This document shows positions 1 to 12,282 of a stretch of 64,000 nt of DNA, one piece after another. The notes under the pieces are model-generated. The model was not told where the DNA came from. It worked only from the letters and a program-made list of their open reading frames with translations, and made no database searches. Numbering within the stretch: position 1 is the stretch's first letter; each line of letters starts with the position of its first letter. This DNA is from Pachypanchax playfairii (Eukaryota; Chordata; Actinopteri; Cyprinodontiformes; Aplocheilidae): assembly GCA_006937955.1 (NCBI GenBank), contig SSNP01000001.1, forward strand, positions 7,448,165 through 7,512,164. The letters run 5' to 3'. The position numbers were made by a program, and so were the translations under genes.

Positions 1-3000
1 ATGTCCCACTGCATATAAAGTGATGGAAATAGTAGTAAAAGAAAAATAAATAACACAATATACAATTTTCAGCAAACAAGAATTTACATCTCATGATGAT
101 TCCTATTTATACAAGAACACTGTAAAAGATGTGGAAGCCATTAATGTATACGTTTTCTATGTCCTCTGGGAAATAACTTGTGTTTTCCAACAAATTATGC
201 AAAACTAAAATAAATTTAGTTTATGGTGATATTCAACAAAACAAAATGACAAATTCTTCAGCTGTGTTCAAAGTCTGAAAACCATTGAAGAGAAAAAAAA
301 TCTAATCTTCAATTATCTTAGAAAGAAGAGATAAAAAGTTTAGTTTGCTTCTGTTTCGGTTAAACTTTCACTTAACTGCAAGCTGAACAAGCAGTATATC
401 TAAAAGAGAAAAGGGAGCAAAAGAAGTAAAGAAAAATGCAACTGTGACTCATCTTTCTAAGATCAGAGGAGATTTATTGACTTAAATCAGTTTGTACTGG
501 TAGCCAAAGTGTATATCAGCATGGCATCACTGATTTGTGCCGTGGTACTGTGAACTCTTACTGTGACGGAGATCTATCAACCACTACATCCATTTTATCG
601 GTCACCATGACAACTGTGACTTTCATTTAATCACCACGCAATTAAAGGAGCCCTATGCATTAAACAGAGGGTTATGTGTCAAACATTACAATTACACAAT
701 ACTTGGCAGTGCTGTGATATTGTTTTGCATTCGTTCTTTGGAAATCATCGTTACTGGACTGCAGAATAAATAAACACATTCAATGCTTTCAACATCAATG
801 ACTAAAAGCACCTGACAGTTCCTTGCAACAATACACAGATGCGTTTTAGGAGGGATTTCCTCATTTTAATAATGTAAGTACTTTACTCTTTAGCCTTATG
901 TGGCGAAACAACATAAATCCCCTCAGAAGCTACAGAGATTGTGTTGAACACCCTGACTCCAGCAGTGTGTTGTGTGGATTTTGGGATGTGACCACATTCA
1001 AATCCGTGGAGTTTGAAATCAGTGCTTTGGGCTTTTTGTTTCTGCTAAAACTGGGCTGGAGCTGGTCAGAAAAAAAGTTTAGGAACAATTGTTTTTTGGT
1101 GAAAGTAAAGTTTCCCCAAGGCAAAAAGAAAAATGGCATAAAAAATCCTCTTCTAAAATAAATTCTGCTGCTTTTAGCATTCTAAAACAAATTATTTTAA
1201 CTCTAAGATGCATCAGTAGAAGTATTTTCAGTAAAATGTCTAGAATTTACAATAATTCTCAGACTTCGTTTTTATTGTAGACAGAACCATATAAAATGGT
1301 AGCTACCGTTTTTCATTCTTCATAATAGCCTATTTTTTCAATTGTAGTTTGAATATTAATAAAGGAAAATCAAAAGCTGGGAACATATACCTTCTCACAA
1401 TCCTTTGACATGGCTCCATTATACAAGTGGGTGGCTGCAGAATAATCCAAAATCATCGGATCACAGCCATTGTTCTTGACAGTTGGTGTTAGGTGTTTGT
1501 GCTGATGTGCCATGTTTGATTGTTGCCAAATATACTGCTTATTATTGCTGTATATGTTTTTAGTCCAAATATATTTTAAGGAGGTCTGGAGGATTTTTTC
1601 TACAGTTTTGCAAACCTAAGCTGTGCTGTCGTTTTTTTTAAGAGAAGAAAGACTTTTTTTGTGGAAAACCTTCCACATAAATCAGAGTTGTTCAGTCTTT
1701 AAAAAAACAACAACAACAACATTTGTAGAAATGTTGATTTCTGTGAAATTTAAGCAATTAATATTTCACCCATTATTGACAGTTTAATTACAACTGGACT
1801 GGCGAGCTCATTGTTAGTCTAAGCATGGCTAAAAATCAAAGTGGATTGCTGCCATCTTCAAAATTTTATACAAAAGTTACTTTACTGTTTAATCCTTTAT
1901 TTTTCTTTTTAGCTGTCATTGCTGATAATCACAACTATAGGGATGCTATATAACTCAGAATTCTTATTGTAAAGATTATACACAAAGGTTTGTTAACTTA
2001 TGCATGCATTTGGTTGTGCTTGTGTCTTTTTTTAGTTTATGTGTGGGGGCTTTTGTATGTATTAATGTGCGTAGATTTGAGTCTCTGCATACACCAGTGT
2101 GTCTCAGCACATGCCTGTTTGTCTGAGCACCGGAGATCAGCGGGCCCCCACACCATTGAGGGGCCTTTAAAATTCTGTCAGTCTCATGGGTCATTGACAT
2201 AGAAGTTTGTGGTTATTTGCAAGTGTACCCAGCCCTGGCAGCAGCTGGCAGAAGCAGCAGCTAGTTCAAGAAAAACAGAAGAAGTGCCATAAAGGATTAG
2301 GAAATAATGCTAACACAAGTCAAAATGGAATTTAAAGAGTCCCTTCTATTAAAAACGGTTTTTCTGAGGTTTCTGTTGTATATTTTAGCTCCACATGTGT
2401 TCTTACCTTCATAGTGGATGTGAAAACAGATCAACAAATTCTCTTTTAGCTTTTATCTCTCAAACTACGCAGGTGGCGATAAAACCCGAGTTCTCCCAAG
2501 TCCAAACGGCCTGTATCTGTTTCACCACAACTCCTTTGTTTGTTAGTATTCATCAGCTCCCCCAGTTGAAACCACTCCTAGCATGCTGCTCACTAAAAAG
2601 CTGTAGCATAACGTAGCAAACAGAAAGACACAACGTTGCCATGCGCAGCGGGGCAAGAAAAAAGTATACCTTCCTCTCATAGGTTAGTCTGTTAGCCAAT
2701 CAGAGTCCAGTAAATTCAAATAATGAATATGAACGAGCTGCTGACGAAGCAGCCTGAAGGAAAGAGCTGGAACCACCTTTATTTAACAACATGATCTAAT
2801 CTGTTATTTAAACATCTGATATTTTATTGACCTCTTTCACTTTACCATATTTTTTCATTAAGCCCTGATTCATGAAGTTGAAGGAGAGTCTCCTCACTTT
2901 TTTATCATGACTGTAAACACATATGTTTTCAGCTGTCATCTGCCATTTATCAGCTGTCACAGAAATAATGTTGTTTTTTCGTGGTATTTTCAAATCCATT

Positions 3001-4013
3001 GTTCTAGTGTTTGCTTTTGTCAGGGCCACTCTTGAAAAACATGGTGTACTAGCTCATGGCTATGACAGCACAGGCATTTTTATTCTCTTCCAAATATTAT
3101 TCATCCAGTGGGTTTTGTATTTCCAGGGCCACTGTCACACAAACAGTGGCTTTGCTTCACTTAGATTTTTTTTTTCTCTTGGAACTGCCACTAAAAAAAT
3201 AAATAAATAATTATTTTTGGTCTTTGCAGAAAAGATGTTTGAAATCCTTCTTTAACCTTTAAAGACCAACTTTGTGCTTAATGCAACACTCTTGGTTATG
3301 CTAATTAATTTTGAAAGGTTTTATTTCTTTTTTATGTTTCATTAAACAAAATACTTGCAGATGTGTAGTCAAGACTTGGAATGAATTAATTCTAGCTTCT
3401 CTGACTTTTTGTATTTGATTTGAGTTTATCCATCTTTTTCACATTTTGGTTACAAACTGGGCTGAAATAAAAGAATCCACCTACTGATACTGTGTAAGCC
3501 TCATTCTGTGAGGATTACCTTTCTGCTGTACCCACTTTGCCTCAACCTCCCTTGTCTTGTTAGACTTCAATTAGTGACTTCCTTCGTTTCCCAGGAGGAC
3601 TTTTGACAGGCCCCAGTGAAGGGCTGTGAACTTGTTGCTTTCAATAAAGCAGGAATGAATGGGCCCTTGAATAGCCTGAAAAGCTAATCATTTGAGACTT
3701 AGGTGTTTACACTAGCTGGAAATAGTAATAAAAATAGCAGTAATGACAAGGTATTTTCTGGCAGCTTCTTAGCGAGCAGCACCAATTATAAAAGAACATA
3801 TTTTCCCCTCAAACTTCAAACCAATGTGTTCAAAGCATAAAGAAAATGTAAAGTACGCACTCCTTCGCAGGGAAATTTACCAGATTAATTTGCTATAACC
3901 TAATTTATCATACAGCCCAAGATTATTTACTGCAGTGTATTTGTGTTAAGATGCTTGTAAAAAAGAGAGACAGCCATTAACACAGAAAAAATTTGTAGCA
4001 GAAGCATTTTGCA
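1..4013. other. Intergenic or intronic DNA, no gene seen
   Basis: AT-rich, with frames of at most 95 codons that lack domains, codon bias or splice logic. About 3560-3900 is complex and repeat-free, with several TAAT/ATTA cores; see the findings. A local GC rise near 2640-2660 carries a few CG pairs but no other promoter sign. Confidence 0.6.
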
Positions 4014-4116
4014 TACTGGCAACATGTCCAGGGTATAACTCCTCCTCTCACCCAATGACGGGCAGCAGCCCTGAATAGGAACAACTGGGAGGATGAAACG
4101 AGTGGATAGATGGATG
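4014..4116 (+). repeat. L2/SINE 3'-tail fragment
   Basis: ACATGTCCAGGGTATAACTC, then CTCTCACCCAATGACGGGCA, then GGATAGATGGATG follow the order of the shared fish L2/SINE tail. Diverged and truncated at its left end. Confidence 0.7.
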
Positions 4117-4325
4117 TTATTTAGTTTCACTATTTGTGTTGCTGAAAATGTTGCTTTTACTTTAGTAATATGGAAAAATAAGTTACTCTAACCAGAGGTA
4201 GAAGAATCTAATTGGCATGTTTAACTGATTTCCAAGTAGGAAAATGAAGATGTAGCAGTAGCTGATACAGCCATCTTACTGTACCTCACAAAGGAGATTT
4301 TTTTTTAACAAGAATCATCATACAT

Positions 4326-4680
4326 ATGCTGATGGAGTTGATAATGCCCTTCCAGGAAAAAAGGAAAGACAGAAAACTAAAATACATTTCTGACCAAAGA
4401 GCCTCTTTTTTCACCATCTGCTCTGATCATCCATCTAATCATCCTGGGGTTGTATTTCCTCTTGTGTTAACAATCTGGGAGGTTGGCTACAGTCACATAA
4501 GCCTTATATTTTTTAACAATATTGTCAGCTTTGGTCACAGGAACATGAAACTGCTTGGAAATGCTCTCTTTACCTTTAACTTGGAGATCTAAAATCTTCT
4601 CTCTGAGCTCCTGAGACAGCTCAGGTCTTTGCTTTCTCTGGTTCACGTTCAGGGTGGTGCGCCCTGAATGTGGACCCGAC
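4326..4680 (-). pseudogene. Relic of a Tc1-like transposase, N-terminal DNA-binding region
   Basis: Read on the minus strand, the stretch encodes PELSQELREKILDLQ, then SISKQFHVPVTKADNIVKKY, then VANLP. These match in order the helix-turn-helix region of Tc1/mariner transposases, where a first helix precedes ISK-like and V..I..K(F/Y) segments and a T/VANLPGRGRK linker. A stop codon interrupts it just after VANLPD, and no DDE catalytic core or inverted repeat was found nearby, so it is a dead fragment. The plus-strand 88-codon frame over the same bases is a shadow. Confidence 0.75.
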
Positions 4681-5880
4681 TACCCAAGAGCCTTTTTGTT
4701 CCCTTTAAACATGCTGAATGTCTGATGAACAGATTGAGGACACCTCAGATGTGAACTCATTCAACCAATTTAAAACCCTTTAAAGCCCAATAAATGAAAT
4801 GATTGTCTGAAAATGTTACCATTTTAAAACTAAAACTGTTCACTGGCTAATAATACAATGATCATATACTGAGTTTTATTATGTAATTATATAATAGCCA
4901 ATCATAAAACTGGCATTTGTCTTCTTCAGTGCTCGGATTGTCCATCAAAAAGTAAAAGACCTGTATAAAAGTTAATACAGCTGCTTCTTGAGGAAAGTAC
5001 ATTAAAGGTGGAATGTGGAATATGAACACCACAGCAACATCCGGTGCACCGATGCTGCAGCCACAACAACAAAACAAGGCCTCTAGGCATCTGGGTGCCA
5101 GGCTCGCGACCCCCGCATGTGCTCTGATGCTGCTAAAATTCCTTACCTAAACCCACTCTGGCCCCCAACCCTCAATGTTGCCCGCTACTCTGCTGGTAGA
5201 TGTAAACGAAATGCCAACATTGTGCTCATCTGAATAAATATTTTATATATAATTTACTTCAAATATAATTGTTAAAAGAAAAACTGTACTTTCATTCTAC
5301 ACCCCTTTAAACACCCTGGGGGCATTATGTTTTTAAAAATATTGCTTTTTATTAAAATGTTCCATATTACACCTTTAAATAATTTGTTTTAATAATTGTT
5401 CAAACAAAGTTTTTTCTTTTTGTTCTTTAAGAAGTGCCAACCCTTTTGTACATACTAATTTAGCATATGTAAAACAAACAAACAAACAAATGTTTTTTTC
5501 AATGTGTTTGTTTACTCTATCATATGTAAACACATGCAGGTATACTTTAGACAATCACTTTCATCTGAACCACTTTTCAGGAGAAATGACACAGTAAGTG
5601 TACCCAAAACTCTGGACTGATGGACCTACTCCTACTACTGTTACCATAATTTATCATCCATCTATAGCAAAACAGGATTTCATCAGTCCACATGTCACTT
5701 TTCTCATGTGCACACTCCCTTTGAATGTCAGTTTTTATCTGTGTTAAAGACAATGTTAACATTACTCTCATAATTTATTTTAGAATCTTCAAAGGTGTCT
5801 AAAATGTTTTATTAATATTTTTGTTATCATAGTTATTACTGAAACAATGTTGACTCCTTAAGTATTAAATACATAGCAGA

Positions 5881-5900
5881 GTATGTATGTATGTATGTGT
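5881..5900 (+). repeat. (GTAT)n short tandem repeat
   Basis: Four GTAT units ending in GTGTGC. Confidence 0.9.
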
Positions 5901-8900
5901 GCACATGATAAAGTATCATCATTTTCTTGACATTTACTATATTCAGTACTTTAATGATTTGGCTTTTTTTACTTTTTGTTTCAGCAGAGGCTCTGAAAAC
6001 ATTTATTCAGTGCTGACAAGTTAAGATTTAAAATCATGAAACTGACCCAGCAGACTAGAGCTGAACTTTCTTCTGACTGATGCTGAGGCTCGTTGCAGTT
6101 TGAGACTCTGGCCCTACCACCACCACCAAAACAAGTTCAGAAAACATGATGCAGCAAAGATTCAAATCATTATCTACTGAGACGTGGTAGAAAACAAAAA
6201 ACAAACAAACAAAAAAAAATTCATATTGGATTTTTTCTCCTCTGAACAACCAGAGTAAACTGGTGCACACACTTAAAAGACATAAGACAGCATTATTGAT
6301 GATTATTCCAAAAATGAATGATTTATTTATTTTTGTTTACCATAAAATGAAAAAAATAATAATTTGAGTAGAAAATTTCAAGATATAAATGTTATTAGGA
6401 TTAAAGCGTTTGTTTACACCTTTGTGTGAGACTTATCTACTGAACCATAAACAGATGTGAAGAATGACAAATAGAAAGAGTAACTGAAAAATGCCTAAAA
6501 TTGGAGGTATGGGGTTATTCCAAAATTTTCCAACCCTCACAAATATATAGAGGCTAAAATGCCTCTATTAATATCTCCCATAAGTCACAGGGCTTCACTG
6601 TTTTGCGACATTAATTTTGAACATGTTCAAGAGCTCTGCTACACAAATACTTAAACTAGTTTTAATGGAGAATAAAATCAAACAAATAAACAAACAAACA
6701 ACAGCTTGAATAGGAACAAAACAAGCAGGATATGAGATGGAAGGATCTGACATGAAACTATGGACCAAAGTGCTGGATGTACTCTGAGGCTTGATTGATG
6801 TTATGAGAACCTGCTGTGTGATTACAAATGAAAATCAGCTGTGAATATTAAACTGGGAACTGGACAATGACTAGAGAAAAACAATGACTCAAACTAGAAT
6901 TACATAAATACACATTAAATATATATTTTTAAAAAGTCTATCAGTGAAATAAATATGGCTGATACTCAGGTGACAGAGAAAAAGGGGATGAAAACGGACC
7001 AGTAAAAATTCTGATTGGGACTTTGAAGATCTACCAGCTAAACCGTCTGGTTACTAAGACAAGTTCATTTAGAGCTGTGATTATAATGAGGGAATAAAAA
7101 GCTCTGGGTTTCCCAAGATAACATGGAAAGGAAAAAAAAACTAGGACTAAAATAAACTATAGAATACTGTAAGTAAAAGAAAATAAACATCTACATGATG
7201 AGTGGGAGGATTTCTGGGTTTCCTGGGACCAGCATGTTAATAAGGTTTGATCCTCCACAGATAGTTTAGATTAGTCTGTATAGGAAAAGCACTTCTTTTC
7301 ACTCTCTCTGGCCTTGCAGACCAAACGCAAAGCTAGCACAGAGGCAAGAGATAGATCATAACAACCTTGAGCATCTTAATGTATAATCATCAGTATGACT
7401 GCTTTCTCATTCAAAAATGACTTTTAATAAATCTTTTTAGAATTCAATCACTTTGACTCTTGGTAAATATTTTTTCTCCACATGAGCAAGAATCCTAAAG
7501 TAAGAGATCAAACAAGAAGCATGAACTAAAAGATCAAACTACTGTATGTTAAAATGAATATAATTTTGCAAAAAAAAAAAAATAAAGAAAACAATCTGGT
7601 CAACCTGGTAGATAAACAACTAAAAAACAAACATCAACACAAACAACCAAAAACAATTCATAACAAAGGATGTCTATTGTCAGAAAAAAAAAAGTCAAAT
7701 TTTTTTAAACATGTTCAAATTTTCAGTGTCATGGAAAACCTTTATGATGGTTTCGTGCTATCATGGAAACAATCTTGTGAAAGTCTTTCAGTTTGTTGCC
7801 AACAGTTACAGCTCAGTGAGATACTACCCTTGTCAAAATGAATACAAAAGAAATATGTGCAATTCTTTGTTTACTAATGTTATTTAAAATCATGAATGCA
7901 TAATTAAAGCAAGTTTTGTTACTAAGAAGCCCGTTCCAACAGAAAACAAAAAGTTTTTTCCTGCTGATCAGTCTGCATCTTTTTTCTGATAACACTTGGA
8001 AAACATGCACATTCCATTTGGCTTTGCAGCAAACAATCCTAAAACACTTTCCAAAAGAAAAAAATCTGACATTTGTCATTTCGTTATTACATCCAATCTG
8101 TTCTCATTGTAAGCAGAGACAAAATCAGGGACTTTGGGCTCCATCCTAGTTCCTTTTTTCAATCCAAGAACTTTCATAGTGATTAATTACTCAACATTCT
8201 GAGATGAAATGAACTGCGGTTTACAGACCTCTCTATAAACACTGCTGTTACTTTTCCAGCTGGTTGAATAATTGATAGGTTGGATAATGTGCCAGAAATG
8301 TCACTCTGAGATGACAGAAAACAGGGAAAACTGGAAAAAAATATACAGTATGCAACATAACAACCAGTATGCCCTGAAAGTCCTTTGCTGTCAGCATGCG
8401 TCAACAACTAGTAACAAACACATCAGCGCATTGTTGTTTTTTTTTTTCTTTTTTCAATGAACATTTCAGGTACTGTAATACAAAAGACAAACCAGGATGT
8501 ATTGAACCTGACAGGCTGTCGGGCAGCTATTTTCAAATTTATTTCTATGACAGCCATTTATTTCAAATACATCATGTGCTGTTGCTTCTGTCAGCATCAC
8601 ATCTATTACAGAGGAGAGAAAAATAATACTGTGACAAGAAGTGTTGCTACAAACAAGGTGTTCATTCAACAGATTTAATTATGCTTTAGAAATTAGGTGA
8701 CTAATTAATACTTGATAAAGAGTATATCTTGATGTATTATCTGTCACCAGTCTTTACTTATGATAGACTTAAAAGAAGTTGTATAATATCACCCACCTAA
8801 TTAAACTTTGGTTTATTGGGATCCTGGATTTCCTCGAGGAATTGGTCTAATAATATCTCCGGTAATGTAGCTTTAAAGATCAAAGCAATTTGGATTCATC

Positions 8901-10516
8901 AAGTATTGTTTGAACATTTTAAAGAGGTGTTCATTTGCATTCTGATGCTGGGCTTGTCTTACAAAAGGTTTTGTAGAGATTCAAAAAGATGCAAAAATAT
9001 TGAGATAAATTGCTTTCACATTGCTGCGAAGGTCATCAAAGTGTCTTCAAACTATAAAACTATACACCAAAAATATTCTCATATTTCAAAGATATAAATG
9101 GTTTATAAGATTTATAAGATATTTCTGTTTAAAAAAAAATGATTTTAAAAATGTCAAGTATTCTTGACATAAATAATTACTTTCAAGCCCAATATATCAT
9201 GATACTCTTTCCACAAAGTGATTTGTGGTGCATTAAACTGATTTTTAACACTTGAGTAATTGGTTTACACTGTTGAAACGAAAGTCAGCTGCTGTGCTCC
9301 AGAGAGAACAGACCAGCTGACACTCTGGGCACAACAAATTACTATCACATCTTCCACCTGGCAAGACGTCTTCACACCTGGACATAGGTGGCCTTCTTGA
9401 CACTAATAGGAGTCCTGGAGGGAAGGAGGAGGTAAAATCCAACTGAAAACTGGCCAGTAGCAGACAGCTGAGCCCTGTTTGGCACTGATCCTCCAACTGA
9501 GTCCCTGAAAAGTTCACAGATGGCTCGCTCTTACAAGACTCGGGGTGCAACATAAACAAAGTGCTGTGTATGTTGTGAGTTTGACCCCAGTGGTGTACAG
9601 TAGAGGCTTGACAGAAGAAATCGAATGAGCTTGTGTAATTGCTTTTGACGGCGATAGATTTAGACTTGTACTTCAGCAGGAAGGAGCTTTGTCTTCTTGT
9701 ATTTTACTCTTTAATGAACTCTTCTGATTTCTCTCATTATTTCTGCAAATTGAATTCAGAGATGGTGTATATTTAGTCGGGTTTGCAATTTTTATCCAAC
9801 AGCCAGCATAAACTGATAGAAAGTGGAGCCTATTAAAATGCAACATTTCCTTCAAACCATTTGCATCTAATCTTGTGCATTTTTTTCCTGCAAAATATTC
9901 ATACATCAGAGCATCCTATGGCTTCCTTTCTCATTTATATTCTACTGCTGTTGTCTGCTAAATAGCCGTGGCTTGATAGACTGATTCATAGTATAATGTC
10001 AATCAAACATTCTGGACACTATCACCAACAGGTACCAAAGGCACTGGTCATGTTTTATTCATATATTAAATTGTTCATTTTCTTTTGTCCTTCTCAAAAG
10101 TAACATTGCAAATATAGTTCAAAAAAGAGGAAATGATGGCCTCAGCAAACCAGTTAATATGTGTTTATTTTGCACTTATTTGTATAATTAAATTCATGAG
10201 AATAATTAAAGCATCTGTTTACACAGCACAGTGCGCTAGCAATATGATGAACCTCCAAGTGTTCAATGGATTAACTAAAAATAAAAAAGCTTCAGAAACA
10301 GCATCTGCTGCTGAGTCCTCTTCAAATGCAACACGGAGATAATACAATGCTGCATGTACTGCAACGAGAACGACTCAGGATGCTGTCACAATTAAAAACA
10401 CAGTCAGATCACACAAATAAAGGCTTTCTGTAGTTGTTGCTGTAACGATGTAGTTTGTAAGAACCAAATAATAATTCTGGTCAAAGAAACAGGGATTCTG
10501 TGATTCTACTCATGTT

Positions 10517-10640
10517 CGGTTGATCCATCCATTTTCCTGTCCTTTGTTTTTGTGCAGAGAATCACACACAGCATCCCGCCTGAGTTTTAAAGTCTTGAAG
10601 GTAACAGTGTTACCAGCTGTGCCACTGTGCAGCCCCCTGT
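10517..10640 (-). repeat. Possible short SINE remnant, minus strand
   Basis: Plus-strand GATCCATCCATTTTCCTGTC resembles the reverse of an ATGGATGG tail, and about 70 bp on CAGTGTTACCAGCTGTGCC then CACTGTGCAGCCCC resembles the reverse of a SINE head. The middle part is missing, so this would be a deleted copy. Confidence 0.4.
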
Positions 10641-11023
10641 TGAGTACAAAACATATAAAATGAATGTTTGTGTAATGTGTGTTCCATGCCAATGATTTGC
10701 TTCTTTTGCAACACTTAGCATTTGTATGGAACCCTTGATGCATTTTAAGTATCACTGTGAGAAAGCTGGGAAGCTAAAGTAACTTATTTTAGCTGTTTAC
10801 TTTTGGAAATGGGTGATTGAGTAACAGTGATCTTAAAAATGTGTAATTTTATGACCCAACAATCCAGTCTGACTTCCTTTCTACTTGTAATGGTGTGAGT
10901 AAGACAGGGCATTGTTCTACCCAGTTTAGTACCAGATAGTTGAAGATGTTTTAGCTACCACTTCTTTCAATAGATCTGCTTGTAAAGCACAATGATGATT
11001 ATATTCTGTGGTATTCGTTAAAT

Positions 11024-11085
11024 TAATCAATCAATCAAAAAAAAAAAAAAAACTTTATTAATCCCTGAAGGGAAAATTAGGAGAA
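11024..11085 (+). repeat. Oligo-A plus short repeat-end motif
   Basis: (AATC)3 leads into a run of about 16 A and then CTTTATTAATCCCTGAAGGG. The phrase AATCCCTGAAGGGAAA recurs at about 12586-12602. Both look like remnants of the end of one dispersed family. Confidence 0.4.
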
Positions 11086-12108
11086 AAAATATTTTTAGAG
11101 CAATGTGAATCCAGAACCAGGAACAAACAAGTTATTGCAAACAGTAATTAAAAGATAAGCTCTGGACAAATCAGGTGACATCAACCAATGATAACTCAAT
11201 CATAAAGCTGGTAAATAATATCTTATTTATGATTGGAGAGACTATCTTAAGCATTTCATTCTTTTTTAATTTTCCTAAAGTAAATATTTCATAGATGCAC
11301 CACCACCTGGTAGGTTAACACAGGATTAGGATGATAACATTATTGGCCATGATTATTGTTGACAGATAACCTTCACAGTTAAAAAAAAAAAAGATTTTCT
11401 TTTACTTCAGTTCTACTTCATTGATTTTTTTTTTCTTTTGAAAAGGTGCACGAGTTCAGTGCATGGAACTATAAAGTCATGCATTTACAAAAACAACATG
11501 AAAACTGTCAGTTACACAGCTTTTACATCAGATGCATGTTCTCCGAGGAGCCAAGTGTTTCTGCTTTTCTTTCAAATGTTACATCTTTTGTAAGAAAAAT
11601 AAAAGCAACATTATTAGGTCTCACAATCTTGGTGCAGTTTTGACACAGTACATCCAACGTATCTTAATGCTTGACTGGACTGTGTTACTTTAAATAGTTC
11701 AAGTTAACATGTTTGTATAACTTGTTTAAATTAGCAATTAAAAAATTAGTGAACAATTATGTACTTTGGGTAAGTACTTTAATGTTAATGTAGCATTTCG
11801 TTTTTTATTACATGAATTTCTTTGGCTCACAATCTTATAAAAATATATTTCAAGATCATGTTTAAGAGGGTGTGTGTGCAAAACATGTACATGTCATACA
11901 GAAAAGTGGTACTTCTGATTGTTTGAAGTGTTTTCTGTGAGAGGGTTACGAACAATTATGGTCATAGTTGTTGCTGAACATCATCAGTTTGAAGAAAACC
12001 AGTTCAACTGATCAGATTAACAAGCTAACGGCTTGTTGCAGCACAGCTGAGACAAAAGTGATAGCAGCCATGTAAAATAAAAAAGTCATAACAGTTTTCC
12101 TTCCAAAA

Positions 12109-12282
12109 TATGCATGAGGTTAATTGGCTCCAAATTGTCCCTAGATGTGAGTGAATGTGTGAGTGATTGTCATGTGACCCTGTGATGAGTTAGTGACCTG
12201 TCCAGGTGTAACCCCACCTCTCTCCCAGTGACAGTTGGAGACACCAGCTCCCCGTGACCTTGAACAGGTAAATGACTGACAA
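12109..12282 (+). repeat. L2/SINE 3'-tail fragment
   Basis: Contains GGTTAATTGGCTCCAAATTG, TCCCTAGATGTGAGTG, GACCTGTCCAGGTGTAACCC and GTGACCTTGAACAGGTAAA in order. It ends before the ATGGATGG repeats. Confidence 0.75.

Larger units (their letters stand above)
4681..11023. other. Intergenic or intronic DNA, no gene seen
   Basis: AT-rich unique sequence with oligo-A and oligo-T runs and short simple repeats. The longest frame (104 codons, minus strand, 9245-9559) has no recognisable domain and no flanking exon signals that I can support. A possible SINE remnant lies at 10.5 kb. Confidence 0.6.

Noticed and set aside
9245..9559. 104-codon minus-strand frame, Ser/Cys-rich
   Set aside because: No domain or signal; similar frames are expected by chance.
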